From JAGTVG01 sp964543195 (GTDB lineage: Bacteria; Bacteroidota; Bacteroidia; Cytophagales; Cyclobacteriaceae), in the NCBI GenBank assembly GCA_964543195.1, contig CAZIXF010000001.1, positions 124,001 to 188,000 of the forward strand: 64,000 bases of DNA. The letters run 5' to 3'. Below the pieces are notes generated by a model that worked only from the letters and a program-made list of their open reading frames with translations, was not told the DNA's origin and did no database searches. This document shows, in pieces, positions 18,128 through 26,772 of the stretch. Made by a program: the position numbers and the translations under genes. Position 1 is the stretch's first letter; each line of letters opens with the position of its first letter.

Positions 18128-19780
18128 TTATTCATTTTCAGACAATCCCACTTTCCCCTGTTCCTGGTAACGTGTATCCAGTTCGTTCCACCGGGCTTTC
18201 ATCGCTTCAAGTTGCTGCTGCCTGGCCTCTTCCCATGAAGGATCCCCGAAATTAAAAAAACTATCACCCAGGTTATTGATCTCGGTCCGGTCCTCATCCA
18301 TATTATACAACTGCCAGCGCCCGTCAATAGCCGATGAGATTACCGCCTTCCATTTTCCCTGAAGGAGGGCCTTGTTGCCTCCGTGACTGAAATAAAGTTC
18401 ATCATGGATCTCCTTATCGTTTTTAAACACCGGAACCAGGCTTTCACCAGGCAGGGCAGGGGCCTGATAACCGTTTCTTCCCATGAGCGGTTCCACCCCG
18501 GCAAGTTCCAGGAAGGTGGGCAGGAAATCGACCACATGTCCCGTGGCATGCCGGAACTCTCCTTTGGCTTTTATCCCGTCCGGCCAGTACACGATCAAAG
18601 GAGTGGCGATGCCTCCTTCATGGGTCCAGTATTTATGACGACGGAAAGGTGTATTGCTGGCCGTGGAAAAGCCCGGACCCAGGCAGAGATAAGAGCCGGC
18701 CGATCCGGGAAGGGCATCCTTATGGTGACCGTTTCCGCGTATGATCTGTTCGGCACTCGCGCCATTGTCCGACAGGAACAGGATCAGCGTATTTTTATCT
18801 TTGTCCATGGCTTTGAGCTGATCGAGGACACGGCCCACCTGCTGATCGATAATGTCCACCATCGCCGCATGAATAGCCATTTTAGTGGCATGGAGGAGCC
18901 TTTCTTGCTCAGTAAGCTGTTCCCAGTGCCTTGCCAGGCGAAGTTCGCCGGGTATGCTGTCCTTCAACCATTCTTCGGGCCAGCTCCATGGGGCCGTCAC
19001 ATGATATTCAAAGGCGCTGTTCTCACCCAGGTCAAAACCCAATTCTTTTTGTCGCTGATACCTTTCCAGCTTGAGCCTCTCCCAGCCCTCGAGATACCGG
19101 TCGCGGTACTTGTCGATCTCATCCTGCGGAGCATGCAGCGGAAAATGAGGAGTGATGTAGGCCAGGTATAAAAAGAAGGGCGAATCTGTATTCTGCTGCT
19201 GGTGTTCCTTCAGGAATTCAAGCGCATAGTCGGTAATGGCCCGGGTTGAATAATAATCTTCTTCTTTTTCAATCAGGGGTAATTTATTATCATCCAGGAA
19301 ATGGTTCACCGCTGAAAAATGATCGTCATAGGCCCCGGTATGGTAGGAGCGGTCGAAACCTCCTTCTTCAATGATCTTATTCACATTGGGCACATGCCAT
19401 TTCCCGCTGTGATAACTTTTGTAACCGGCCCTTTTCAAATGATGCGGCAAAAAGTGGCCCCACAGGGGGAAGCCGGCACGGGCACCGTCGTTGTTGACCT
19501 GCTGGGGATAATAGCCCGTAAGCAACGAAGACCGGGTGGGCCAGCAGCGGGCCGCGTTGTAGAACTGGGTAAAGCGGAGTCCCTGGTCGGCCAGGATATT
19601 CAGGGTGGGTGTTTCTATTTCTCCACCATAACAACCGAGGTCCGAATAGCCCAGGTCATCGGCCAGGATCAGGATTATATTCGGTGGTTCCTGCGGATTT
19701 TTTCCTGAAAAGCTGAAAGCGACTAACAGGAGTATGCTAATGGGTATTATACTGAGGGGTTTTATGCGGGAGATCGTCAT
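18128..19780 (-). CDS. type I (formylglycine) sulfatase
   Basis: A 550-residue exported sulfatase that removes sulfate esters, probably from a glycan. Residues 1-25 form a signal peptide. The core starts PNIILILADDLGYSDLG with metal-binding Asp41/Asp42. The modification motif is C79-W-P-T-R83 followed by SSLLTG, where Cys would become formylglycine, and it fits both FGE and anaerobic maturase recognition. Later conserved parts are GKWHVP, HFPLHAPQ and LFLSDNGASAEQ (metal ligands D/N). The length is normal for family S1. No maturase is encoded in the window. The gene stands alone, convergent with the TonB receptor across the repeat arrays. The exact sugar and sulfate position cannot be assigned. 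Confidence 0.94.
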   Translation of the reverse strand: MTISRIKPLSIIPISILLLVAFSFSGKNPQEPPNIILILADDLGYSDLGCYGGEIETPTLNILADQGLRFTQFYNAARCWPTRSSLLTGYYPQQVNNDGARAGFPLWGHFLPHHLKRAGYKSYHSGKWHVPNVNKIIEEGGFDRSYHTGAYDDHFSAVNHFLDDNKLPLIEKEEDYYSTRAITDYALEFLKEHQQQNTDSPFFLYLAYITPHFPLHAPQDEIDKYRDRYLEGWERLKLERYQRQKELGFDLGENSAFEYHVTAPWSWPEEWLKDSIPGELRLARHWEQLTEQERLLHATKMAIHAAMVDIIDQQVGRVLDQLKAMDKDKNTLILFLSDNGASAEQIIRGNGHHKDALPGSAGSYLCLGPGFSTASNTPFRRHKYWTHEGGIATPLIVYWPDGIKAKGEFRHATGHVVDFLPTFLELAGVEPLMGRNGYQAPALPGESLVPVFKNDKEIHDELYFSHGGNKALLQGKWKAVISSAIDGRWQLYNMDEDRTEINNLGDSFFNFGDPSWEEARQQQLEAMKARWNELDTRYQEQGKVGLSENE

Positions 19781-19936
19781 GAATTATGTTTTTATTGGAT
19801 TATCGATTGTAAATAAAAGGTTATCATAAAATTAAGTTAATAAATTATAACTGTTGTATAAGTGGATAATGAAAAAATCCGGTGAAATTTATTATCCCGT
19901 TTATTTAGCGATTTGATTCCATCTATGATGCAGGGA

Positions 19937-19987
19937 GGCCCTAAGGCTGTAAATTTATGCCTGAAGAACAGAAATGCTCTTAGGGCC
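19937..19987. repeat. 9-bp inverted repeat with 33-nt centre
   Basis: GGCCCTAAG (19937-19945) and CTTAGGGCC (19979-19987) are perfect inverted copies, and CTGT/ACAG inside can extend the pairing. It lies in the 424-bp gap between the divergently transcribed sulfatase and lipoprotein genes. It may be a structured leader, an operator or a small dispersed palindromic element. Nothing else was recognised in the gap. Confidence 0.45.
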
Positions 19988-20204
19988 TTCGTAGCCAAAA
20001 TATAATTATTTAATGCCACGAATACTTAATGGCCCCCTTGAGCATCAAAAAAATAAAGGGATAAATCATTAAGGTACAGTAGAGCAGAATTCCTTAAGAA
20101 AAAATACAGTATATGAAAATTTAAACCAACGCGTTATATAATAATAAAACTTATAACCGATGATGACCGGGATCCCCATTAGTTTTACGTGAAATAAAAT
20201 AACC

Positions 20205-20951
20205 GTGGAGAAATACAAATTGAAGGCGGTTTGCCGATCCTGTTTTTTGATCATCCTGCTGGTTACAGGGTGCCATTCCCCGGACAGCCGGCAGGGTGAA
20301 CAGGATAAGACAGCTACCGGCAAAAAAACTCCCTCCGGGGAGGTAACCGGTTCGCGGAAAGCGGCCCCTTCCAGGGAAGAAACCGGTTCCCCTTCATGGG
20401 TAAGTTATTCTTCGAAGGAATATCAGTTTTCATTAACCCATCCTCCCGGCTGGAAGGTGGAGGAATTTACCTTTGGCGGGGAGCAAAAAATAGTGAATAT
20501 CCTTCCGGAGAAATACCTCAACGAAGTGGAATTGCCCATTACCGTACATACCGATGCCGGTATATCTTTTGTGGGGATATATCCTGACGGGTATGGCACC
20601 GAATTGCCCATGGGAAATAGCAGGGACATGCGGAATGATGAGATCGATGCATTTAATTTTCAAGTTAACGCCGAAAAATCAGAAGTCTTTTTACTGGAAA
20701 GCGGACAAATATGGGGGTTTTTTATTGTCCCTTCTTCGCTGCCGGGAAGCTGGGATGAATATGGTTTTATTTTTGCACAGGTACGGGTCAATGATTTCAG
20801 GATGGAATGTTACGATCAGGAGACCGGCCGCAAGATCGGAATGAGGGAATGTGACCCGATGATGGGCGACATCATAAAACGGTTCGGGATAGTCGATTCA
20901 GCCGAAAGGCAAAAGATAAACACGATCATGCGTGAATTTGCGTTCAACTGA
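20205..20951 (+). CDS. lipoprotein with PsbP/Mog1-like fold candidate
   Basis: A 248-residue lipoprotein starting at GTG; no in-frame ATG precedes the signal. The lipobox is LVTGC (Cys23). Residues 24-65 are a charged, low-complexity linker. The rest, from WVSYSSKEYQFSLTHPPGW onward, resembles the opening of PsbP/Mog1-like periplasmic domains (short strand, F-S-L-x-x-P-x-G-W, then a strand-rich body). That assignment is by pattern only. The C-terminal part contains MRECDPMMGDIIKRFG. The stop lies two bases from the stop of the convergent gene. A role in envelope stress or folding is possible but not shown. Confidence 0.75.
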   Translation: MEKYKLKAVCRSCFLIILLVTGCHSPDSRQGEQDKTATGKKTPSGEVTGSRKAAPSREETGSPSWVSYSSKEYQFSLTHPPGWKVEEFTFGGEQKIVNILPEKYLNEVELPITVHTDAGISFVGIYPDGYGTELPMGNSRDMRNDEIDAFNFQVNAEKSEVFLLESGQIWGFFIVPSSLPGSWDEYGFIFAQVRVNDFRMECYDQETGRKIGMRECDPMMGDIIKRFGIVDSAERQKINTIMREFAFN

Positions 20952-20953
20952 CT

Positions 20954-21757
20954 TTATTGCTCCGGGTTTTCTGTTTCAATATCTTCTGCCGTCACGGACC
21001 TGTAATTATCACTTTTTGCGGACGCGAACCCGTCGTCAATTTTTGAAGCTCCGGATTTATTATCCAGGGTGTTTCCCAGGTTCCTGATTATTTTTGAGAA
21101 AGTGAACTTTTCCTTTTTCAACAGGTCATTTTTATAATAGCTGGAAGCGATCTTGCAGATGCCGATGATATCCAGGTATAGTTCATTAAAGTATTTTTTT
21201 GACTCCCGTGTATGTTTTTTTGAATTGATCTTTAAATTTTCCTGTAACACTTCAGCCTCAATGATCCGGTTGGCATAATCCAATAATCTGCGGATAAGGT
21301 CCGGGGCTATTCCTCTGGATGTGATCTTTTTTTTCAGTTCCGGATCCATACCTTTTTCAAAAGATTTCAAAAACCCGATTAATGCCTCCTGGTTCCTGTA
21401 CTTTTTGTCGAACCATGACGGATCCATGTATCCGAGGTTTTTCAATATCCCGTCCGCTTCCTCCCCGAAATCCACCCTGACCTGTATTTTCAGAAGTTGG
21501 ATATCCCTCAATACAGGTTTGATCAGAGACAAGAGTGCCGTAGTGGCTTCCCGCAGTTCTTTTGCCGGATCCTGCCCCAGGTATTTATCAAATCCGGTAT
21601 CGATCCTTTTTTTTAAAGTGTCTACCAGTTCTTCATTCCAATTGGGCCGTACCGTTGAAAGTTCGCGAAGGTTATCGGAGAGATGGTGTACGATAGCAGT
21701 GGAAGCCATCAGCATATCCACATCACTGAACCTGTATTTTCGGCGAAGTCTTTTCAT
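20954..21757 (-). CDS. helical protein of unknown function
   Basis: A 267-residue, highly charged, mostly alpha-helical cytoplasmic protein that I do not recognise. The start chosen is MKRLRRKYRFSDVD at 21757. A longer frame to 21925 exists, but it would overlap the divergent peroxiredoxin-like gene and adds an AT-rich, non-conserved-looking stretch. Residues about 5-120 contain heptad-like leucines (VHHLSDNLREL, ALLSLIKPVL); the tail after 245 is polar and probably disordered. No catalytic motif, cysteine pair or membrane segment is seen. It is convergent with the lipoprotein gene, the stops being only two bases apart. Confidence 0.7.
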   Translation of the reverse strand: MKRLRRKYRFSDVDMLMASTAIVHHLSDNLRELSTVRPNWNEELVDTLKKRIDTGFDKYLGQDPAKELREATTALLSLIKPVLRDIQLLKIQVRVDFGEEADGILKNLGYMDPSWFDKKYRNQEALIGFLKSFEKGMDPELKKKITSRGIAPDLIRRLLDYANRIIEAEVLQENLKINSKKHTRESKKYFNELYLDIIGICKIASSYYKNDLLKKEKFTFSKIIRNLGNTLDNKSGASKIDDGFASAKSDNYRSVTAEDIETENPEQ

Positions 21758-21899
21758 CAGGGTTGAATTTGATTGAACCTTCAAATAAAAAATTGGTGTA
21801 TCAGCCTGGTGACCGACATTTCTTATCTGGTTATCGTCAATGGTTTTGAATTTATAAAAAAAATGGATAATACTATAGAATAAACAAAATTTAATTGAT

Positions 21900-22505
21900 A
21901 TGAGAGAAGATATTAAGCCTGGCAATAATTTTCCCGATTATGAACTTCCCGACCATACCGATACGCCCCGGAAACTTTCCTTCCTGCAGGGGGACGATCC
22001 GGTGATCCTGTCGATCTGCCGGGGTGTATTCTGCCCGAAGGACCGGGTATTCCTGCATGAGTTCGTCCGTTTTGCCCCCCGGGCCATGGTCGGTTATGTA
22101 TCGCTGGTCACCCTCACTACCGACGACCTGATCGGATCGAACGAGCTTCGCCAGGGCGTGAATGCCCACTGGCCCTTCCTCAGGGATGAAGAACGGCGTG
22201 TGCAGAAAGATCTGGATATCCAGGAATATACCGATCAGAAACACGATCCGATGATCCCCTATGTGATCGTGCTGGAACCCGGATTGAAGATCTATAAGGT
22301 TTACAACGAGTATTGGTACTGGGGCAGGCCTTCGATGCACGAGCTACATATGGACCTGAAGGATATTTCGAAAAGGCACCGGCCTGACTGGAAGATCGAT
22401 ACGCCGGAGATGAGGAAAAAATGGGAAAAGGGGGAGAAGGAGCATTTCTGGCCGTTCGGAAAGGATTTTAAGCAGGAATTAAAACGGATGACCTGGGAGC
22501 ATTGA
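21900..22505 (+). CDS. peroxiredoxin-like (AhpC/TSA) protein
   Basis: A 201-residue cytoplasmic protein with a thioredoxin-like fold similar to AhpC/TSA peroxiredoxins, which reduce peroxides through an N-terminal cysteine. The opening KPGNNFPDYELPDHTD is the family's usual first strand and loop. The reactive region is ILSICRGVFCPKDR, with two cysteines (about residues 40 and 45) and the FCP word aligned with the peroxidatic site of Prx-like proteins. The middle holds the YVIVLEPGLKIYKVYNEYWYWGRPS strand-and-turn part of a redoxin. The C-terminal 40 residues are charged and rich in Lys/Trp, longer than in a minimal peroxiredoxin. It is transcribed alone and is followed directly by a repeat island. 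Confidence 0.8.
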   Translation: MREDIKPGNNFPDYELPDHTDTPRKLSFLQGDDPVILSICRGVFCPKDRVFLHEFVRFAPRAMVGYVSLVTLTTDDLIGSNELRQGVNAHWPFLRDEERRVQKDLDIQEYTDQKHDPMIPYVIVLEPGLKIYKVYNEYWYWGRPSMHELHMDLKDISKRHRPDWKIDTPEMRKKWEKGEKEHFWPFGKDFKQELKRMTWEH

Positions 22506-22900
22506 TATTGGGTGATGTTGCGATTTAGTGATGTGGCGATTTAGTGATGTGGCGATGGATGAGGACCTGGTGATTCTTGTCGTACTTTGGCTTGATCCCA
22601 TACAAGACAGGAAATAAGTGAACAAGTGATGGGTTGGGATGGAATAATTTGAAGATTTAGTGATGTTGTGGTTTGGGGATGTGGCCGGAAGGACTGGGAG
22701 GGGGAATGGGGTGGATGGGTGAATGAGTGGATGGGTGAATGAGTGAATGAGTGGATGGGTGGATGGGTGAATGAGTGGATGAGTGGATTGAAAATGGGTA
22801 ATGTTGTGATTTGGTGATGTTGTGATATAGTAATGTTGTGACTGGATAGTGTGGGGGTAGGTGGCAGGCCACCGGTATATCAGCAGCACGGAGGCTTATA
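22506..22900 (+). repeat. octamer repeat island behind the peroxiredoxin gene
   Basis: Starting at the stop codon, three blocks of 8/16-bp words are seen. Block one has GTGATGTGGCGATTTA units (22513-22560). Block two has nine GRATGRGT octamers in register at 22713-22784. Block three has GTAATGTTGTGATTTG-type units (22798-22850). The stretch between blocks one and two is less regular but uses the same words. No gene is supported here. The G-rich strand is again the coding strand of the preceding gene. Confidence 0.88.
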
Positions 22901-22971
22901 AGCAGAGTGAAATGGAGGGGCTTATTGCAGAAATCAGTAAATATCATCCAATGGGATAATACATAAAAGCA

Positions 22972-23262
22972 ATGAAATCGTTAAATTTGATAAAAATAGA
23001 AGATATGGACACGAAAGCAGCACGGGAAACTCTTCACAGGATGATAGATCAGATTGAAGATGAAGAATTACTGACCTTATATGTTAAATTACTGGAAAGG
23101 GAGATCAGCAGATCGGCTCCTGAGGATTTTTTTAATACCACTGAATCAGACCTGGTTGCCCGTGCCAGAGCATCTTTAAAATCCATTGAAAACGGCAAAA
23201 CCCGAAACATAAAGGATTTTAAAAAAGATCTTGATAAGTGGAAAAAGAACCGGACTATATAG
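22972..23262 (+). CDS. putative antitoxin of a ParE-type pair
   Basis: A 96-residue, highly charged small protein whose gene overlaps the following ParE-like toxin by 25 bp, the arrangement expected for toxin-antitoxin loci. The N-terminal half (residues 12-45) is predicted helical (AARETLHRMIDQIEDEELL), similar in style to helical antitoxins that wrap the toxin. The C-terminal half is basic (KDFKKDLDKWKKNR). No classic ribbon-helix-helix or Phd motif was recognised, so the family is open. The start at 22972 was chosen as the first ATG; ATG at 23005 would give a shorter form starting MDTKAA. Confidence 0.7.
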   Translation: MKSLNLIKIEDMDTKAARETLHRMIDQIEDEELLTLYVKLLEREISRSAPEDFFNTTESDLVARARASLKSIENGKTRNIKDFKKDLDKWKKNRTI

Positions 23263-23585
23263 TGGAGATTACTCCCGAGGCGGAGATCTATTACCTTCAA
23301 TTGCTGGAATATCTTTACCAGACCCATTCGAAAGATAGTGCCGATAAAAAAGCAGATAAAATACTGGAAATGGCCATGTCACTGGACCATAATCCCTATC
23401 GTGGACGTATAGAAGAAAAGCTGTCATTTTTAGGAAAAGAACATCGATTTTTATTGTATCAATATACCCCCAGAAAAACCATTAAGATCATTTACTTTAT
23501 TGAAAAGCAAGCCAAAAAAGTTTTTGTAACCGACTTTTTTGGAAGTGAAATGGATGAAAAGAAAATAACAGACAGGAGCAAATAA
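23238..23585 (+). CDS. ParE/RelE-family toxin
   Basis: A 115-residue protein of the ParE/RelE fold; ParE members poison DNA gyrase and RelE members cut mRNA. The opening YIVEITPEAEIYYLQLLEYL is the standard first strand and helix. Residues about 50-65 give SLDHNPYRGR (the usual L-xx-NPxxGR word). The end has a strand pair FLLYQYTPRKTIKIIYF and VFVTDFF. The start is GTG at 23238, overlapping the antitoxin gene; GTG at 23262 is possible but would remove part of the first strand. The pair sits next to a decayed, repeat-filled region, consistent with acquisition by transfer. Confidence 0.85.
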   Translation: MEKEPDYIVEITPEAEIYYLQLLEYLYQTHSKDSADKKADKILEMAMSLDHNPYRGRIEEKLSFLGKEHRFLLYQYTPRKTIKIIYFIEKQAKKVFVTDFFGSEMDEKKITDRSK

Positions 23586-23677
23586 TCCAATCGTCCTAAA
23601 AGAAGAATATCCTACAACACCCCCCCAAGCTATATTTACATAATGTGATCTTATATAACTCCTCGGATCACAGCGGT

Positions 23678-23698
23678 GTCCCGATGAAAAATCGGGAC
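23678..23698. repeat. 8-bp hairpin
   Basis: GTCCCGAT (23678-23685) and ATCGGGAC (23691-23698) are perfect inverted copies around GAAAA. No T-run follows. It may be a palindromic intergenic element rather than a terminator, since other palindromes cluster just downstream. Confidence 0.5.
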
Positions 23699-23747
23699 GG
23701 TATTTTATGCCCTTTGTTACATAAGTACATTATATAAAATAGCCGCA

Positions 23748-24055
23748 CCCCGTAGAATCTCCCGCAACCCCTATAGAATCCCCGCTGCAGGCCCTGCATA
23801 AATCCGGATCTACAGGGCAAGCAACTCACCAAACCGGTCTACGGGGCAGGCTCCCTACGCATCCCGTTTCCGAGAAATCCATACGATTATAGACGCCCGA
23901 TAAAAACATCAAATAATACAGCAAAGAAAGGCACGGATCGTCCTTAAAAAGACAAGTCCGCTGCGCTATTTACCTGTCCCGCTGCCCTGGCGGGAGCCTG
24001 CACACAGCCCCTGTAGAATCCACCCAAAAGCCACATTAAAGCCGGATCTACAGGG
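23748..24055. repeat. cluster of CCCTGTAGA...TCTACAGGG palindromic elements
   Basis: Three inverted pairs are seen. The outer pair is CCCCGTAGA 23748-23756 with TCTACGGGG 23838-23846. The inner pair is CCCTATAGA 23769-23777 with TCTACAGGG 23809-23817. A second copy is CCCTGTAGA 24009-24017 with TCTACAGGG 24047-24055. The inner and second copies share AGAATCC after the left arm and CCGGA before the right arm. No gene was recognised from 23586 to 24462. Confidence 0.7.
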
Positions 24056-24462
24056 CCTTCGGCGCACCGTAAACTGCTTTCGCTCCCTTGCCTACCGGCA
24101 GGTAAACTTGCTTTTTAGTCCCGACCGGCCATAGAAGTGGCTTTCTTTTTTTCAGTTTTTCTTTTTCAGGAAATGTTTTCAATACCAGAGGGAGAGACAG
24201 AAGAAAAACGAAGGAAAATACCGCCTAAACCCCTAACTTGATGTTTTTATCCGGATAATGGAGACAGTAGGAGAAAAAACACCGGCATACTTTTTTGGAA
24301 TACCAGAGGTAAATTATACCCGTCCGGAAAAATTTAATAATTACTATCCGATCGGCTTGACACTGGCAGGCACGGCTGATAGGAGAAGTAGCTCTGTAAA
24401 TAAAAATCAAGGACCGCCTGGATAGTGTGGAAGGATAAATTAAATGTTTTCAGAATCGTCCT

Positions 24463-24773
24463 TTGCCGGATATCGTTTTCCTGGATTTTCATCTTTCCCA
24501 TGAGTATTCGTTTCCCATATTTAAGCAGGTGGATATCACGGCTCCTATCATATTTACTACTGCTTATGATGAATATGCTCTGGAGCTTTCAAGGTAAATA
24601 GCATTATCCGTCAGAAAAACAGGTTGATGACCGTGGAGGCCAAGCAAATGGCTTATTTCCTGACCAGTGACAAGCTTGTTGCTCTGGTGACTTTTGAATA
24701 CCGACATTTTATTATGGATGAGACTCTTGAAACGTATGAATCACAGGTTAATCCTGATCATTTTTTAGATTAA
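24463..24773 (+). pseudogene. remnant of a LytTR-family response regulator
   Basis: Two fragments of one ancestral gene are readable. The first frame gives LPDIVFLDFHLSHEYS and APIIFTTAYDEYALE, the phospho-acceptor Asp strand and the following strands of a receiver domain. After loss of one base near 24585 the frame changes to AFKVNSI, as expected after DEYALE. It then jumps, with most of the receiver end and linker missing, into RLMTVEAKQMAYFLTSDKL and YRHFIMDETLETYESQVNP, the core of a LytTR DNA-binding domain. A stop at 24771 removes its end. The start and sensor kinase partner are gone. It is not functional as read. Confidence 0.82.
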
Positions 24774-24885
24774 ACCGGTCAATACTGGCCAGACGGGCAG
24801 CCATAAAAGATATTTTCATGCTCCCGTATTGATAATTTTAATCTTTGAACTTATATTCTCGTTTATTATCTTCATTGAAAAAGTC

Positions 24886-25074
24886 CTATAGGTATTTTGG
24901 ATACAGATCGAGCAGCTGGAGACTATAACCGAGAATGATCAGCGCCAGCAACGTGTTGGAAAGGGATCTGCCCTGCCGTGATACCAGCAGCAGTATGACC
25001 ACGTACAATCCCTGACCGCTCAGTATGACCAGCAGAAGGTCGAAAAGCCGTATCGTATAATCAGGGTGTTCCAT
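24886..25074 (-). pseudogene. truncated N-terminus of a membrane AraC-type regulator
   Basis: The 62-residue frame holds two hydrophobic segments in the pattern LLVILSGQGLYVVILLLVSR - S-L-S-N-T-LLALIILGYSLQL. This resembles the first helices of Bacteroidota regulators with an integral membrane sensor and a C-terminal AraC helix-turn-helix. It then stops (PKYL), and no later helices or DNA-binding domain follow. It may be a remnant, or less likely a small membrane protein. It lies 57 bp behind metZ and beside the LytTR remnant. Confidence 0.5.
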
Positions 25075-25131
25075 GAGAACATGTATTTTCTGCTTTTGTG
25101 GTCACCCCCCCGGAGAACGCATATCAGGCAC

Positions 25132-26313
25132 TTATCTGCGACTCTTATCAAAAGCCTGTTCCAGGTCGGCGATGATATCGTCGATATGTTCCAGGCCTAC
25201 CGATATGCGGATCAGCCCGTCGCTGATGCCCACGGCAGCCTTGTCTTCCGGTGAGAGTTTGGAATGGGTCGTTGATGCGGGGTGGGTGAGTATAGTGCGG
25301 GTATCCCCCAGGTTGGCGGTCAGGGACATCATCTCTACCGAATCCATGAGCTTTCGTCCTCTTTCCAGTCCGCCTTTCACTTCAAAACTGACCAATCCCC
25401 CGCCCAGTTTCATCTGGTTTTTTGCTATTTCATATTGGGGATGAGAAGGCAGGAAGGGATACCTGACATAATTCACTTCGGCATGTTTTTCCAGGTATTC
25501 TGCCAGGGAAAGGGCGTTTTTACAGTGTTTATCCATCCTGACGGCCAGTGTTTCCAGGCTTTTCGACAGGATCCAACCGTTGAATGGTGACATGGCCGGC
25601 CCGGTATGGCGGGCCAGGAAGCGGACCTTTTCGATCAGTTCTTCCCGGCCGAGCACCGCTCCGCCGATCACCCTGCCCTGTCCGTCAATGAATTTAGTGG
25701 CCGAATGGGTAACAATATCGGCTCCCCACCGGGCCGGATTCTGAAGATAGGGTGTCGCAAAACAATTATCCACATTATAGATGAGGTCATGCTTTTTTGC
25801 CAGCTTACTTGCAACCTCAAGGTCAATGATCTCCAGGCCCGGATTGGAGGGAGTTTCCAGCAGGAGCATCCTGGTGTTGTCCCGGATAGCATCTTCCCAG
25901 GAGGAGGGGTCCTTCGTATTCACATAGGTATAGTCGATACCCCACCGGGGCAGTACCTGGGTGATCACCTGGTGGGTGGAGCCGAACAGGGCACGAGAGG
26001 CCACAAGGTGGTCACCCTGATCGAGGAAGGAGGCGATGCTCAGAAACATGGCCGCCATTCCCGAGGCCGTGGACACGCCGTCCTCCGTTTCTTCAAGCGC
26101 GCAGAGCTTGGTGATAAATTCATCGTTGGAAGGGTTGGAGAACCGGCTGTAGATATTCCCTTCGATCTCATTGGCAAACATGGCCCGCGCCTGTTCCGCA
26201 TTTTCAAAAGTAAAACTGGAAGTAGCATAGATGGATGAGGTATGTTCCCGGTTATGGCTGGGTTCTGACTGGCTGCGTACCGCCCTGGTTTCAAAATGCT
26301 TGCTTGCTTTCAT
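25132..26313 (-). CDS. metZ: O-succinylhomoserine sulfhydrylase-like PLP enzyme
   Basis: A 393-residue cytoplasmic enzyme of the Cys/Met metabolism PLP family (cystathionine gamma-synthase / O-acylhomoserine sulfhydrylase). It probably joins activated homoserine with sulfide to form homocysteine. Motifs include the N-terminal YSRFSNPSND, TASGMAAMF phosphate loop, ETPSNPGLEIID, NVDNCFATPYLQ and the PLP lysine K207 in THSATKFIDGQG. The C-terminal substrate part includes MMSLTANLGDTRTILTHPAST. The length is normal. The MetZ label over MetB or MetY rests on overall similarity and is less certain. The osmC gene ends 17 bp upstream on the same strand, and a rhodanese gene is divergent, making a small sulfur-handling group. 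Confidence 0.88.
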   Translation of the reverse strand: MKASKHFETRAVRSQSEPSHNREHTSSIYATSSFTFENAEQARAMFANEIEGNIYSRFSNPSNDEFITKLCALEETEDGVSTASGMAAMFLSIASFLDQGDHLVASRALFGSTHQVITQVLPRWGIDYTYVNTKDPSSWEDAIRDNTRMLLLETPSNPGLEIIDLEVASKLAKKHDLIYNVDNCFATPYLQNPARWGADIVTHSATKFIDGQGRVIGGAVLGREELIEKVRFLARHTGPAMSPFNGWILSKSLETLAVRMDKHCKNALSLAEYLEKHAEVNYVRYPFLPSHPQYEIAKNQMKLGGGLVSFEVKGGLERGRKLMDSVEMMSLTANLGDTRTILTHPASTTHSKLSPEDKAAVGISDGLIRISVGLEHIDDIIADLEQAFDKSRR

Positions 26314-26330
26314 GAGTTAAGATGTTATTT

Positions 26331-26747
26331 TCAATTTTCAATTTCATAGGAATAAGTGATCCTGGCCGTTTTTTCAAGTGTTTTGGTCACAGAACAGTAT
26401 TTGTTCATGGAAAGACTGACCGCCCTTTTCACCTTTTTGTCGTCGAGGTCGCCTCTCAACAGAAAATGGACATGGATCTCTGAAAAAAGGGAGGGTGTTT
26501 TATCTTTTTCCCGTTCCGCATCGATCGTCACCTGAAAATCCTCCAGCGGTTCTTTCTGTTTTTTCAGGATGTTGATGATATCGATCGAACTGCATCCGCC
26601 CAGACCCGCGATCAGGAGCTGCATGGGCCGCATACCCTTGTTTTCACCTCCGGCCCCTGCAGACCCGTCGATATTGACCTCGGCGCCGTCTTCATTGACC
26701 GCTTTCATATGGACTGCCTGGTTTTGTCGTTTCAGGGTAATTCGCAT
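26331..26747 (-). CDS. OsmC/Ohr-family protein
   Basis: A 138-residue protein of the OsmC superfamily, cytoplasmic thiol peroxidases that detoxify organic hydroperoxides. The conserved cysteines are C52 (LLIAGLGGCSSIDI) and C118 (MNKYCSVTKTL), and residues 40-60 form the central helix. The length is typical. It is the first gene of a two-gene unit with metZ, 17 bp apart. Placement with sulfur enzymes suggests protection of thiols or handling of reactive sulfur, which is inference. The start is the only good ATG, with the rhodanese promoter lying divergently about 25 bp away. Confidence 0.9.
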   Translation of the reverse strand: MRITLKRQNQAVHMKAVNEDGAEVNIDGSAGAGGENKGMRPMQLLIAGLGGCSSIDIINILKKQKEPLEDFQVTIDAEREKDKTPSLFSEIHVHFLLRGDLDDKKVKRAVSLSMNKYCSVTKTLEKTARITYSYEIEN

Positions 26748-26772
26748 ATAAGCAGGTTTAATAATAAAATGT

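Noticed and set aside
21758..21925. N-terminal extension of the helical protein gene
   Set aside because: Would overlap the divergent peroxiredoxin-like gene and adds AT-rich, non-coding-looking sequence.
22657..22947. Minus-strand frames over the 22.5-kb island
   Set aside because: They translate to simple Ser-Thr-His-Pro repeats produced by the octamer array, not a protein.
24225..24410. 61-codon open frame on the minus strand
   Set aside because: No similarity or signal; lies in the decayed region with palindromic elements.
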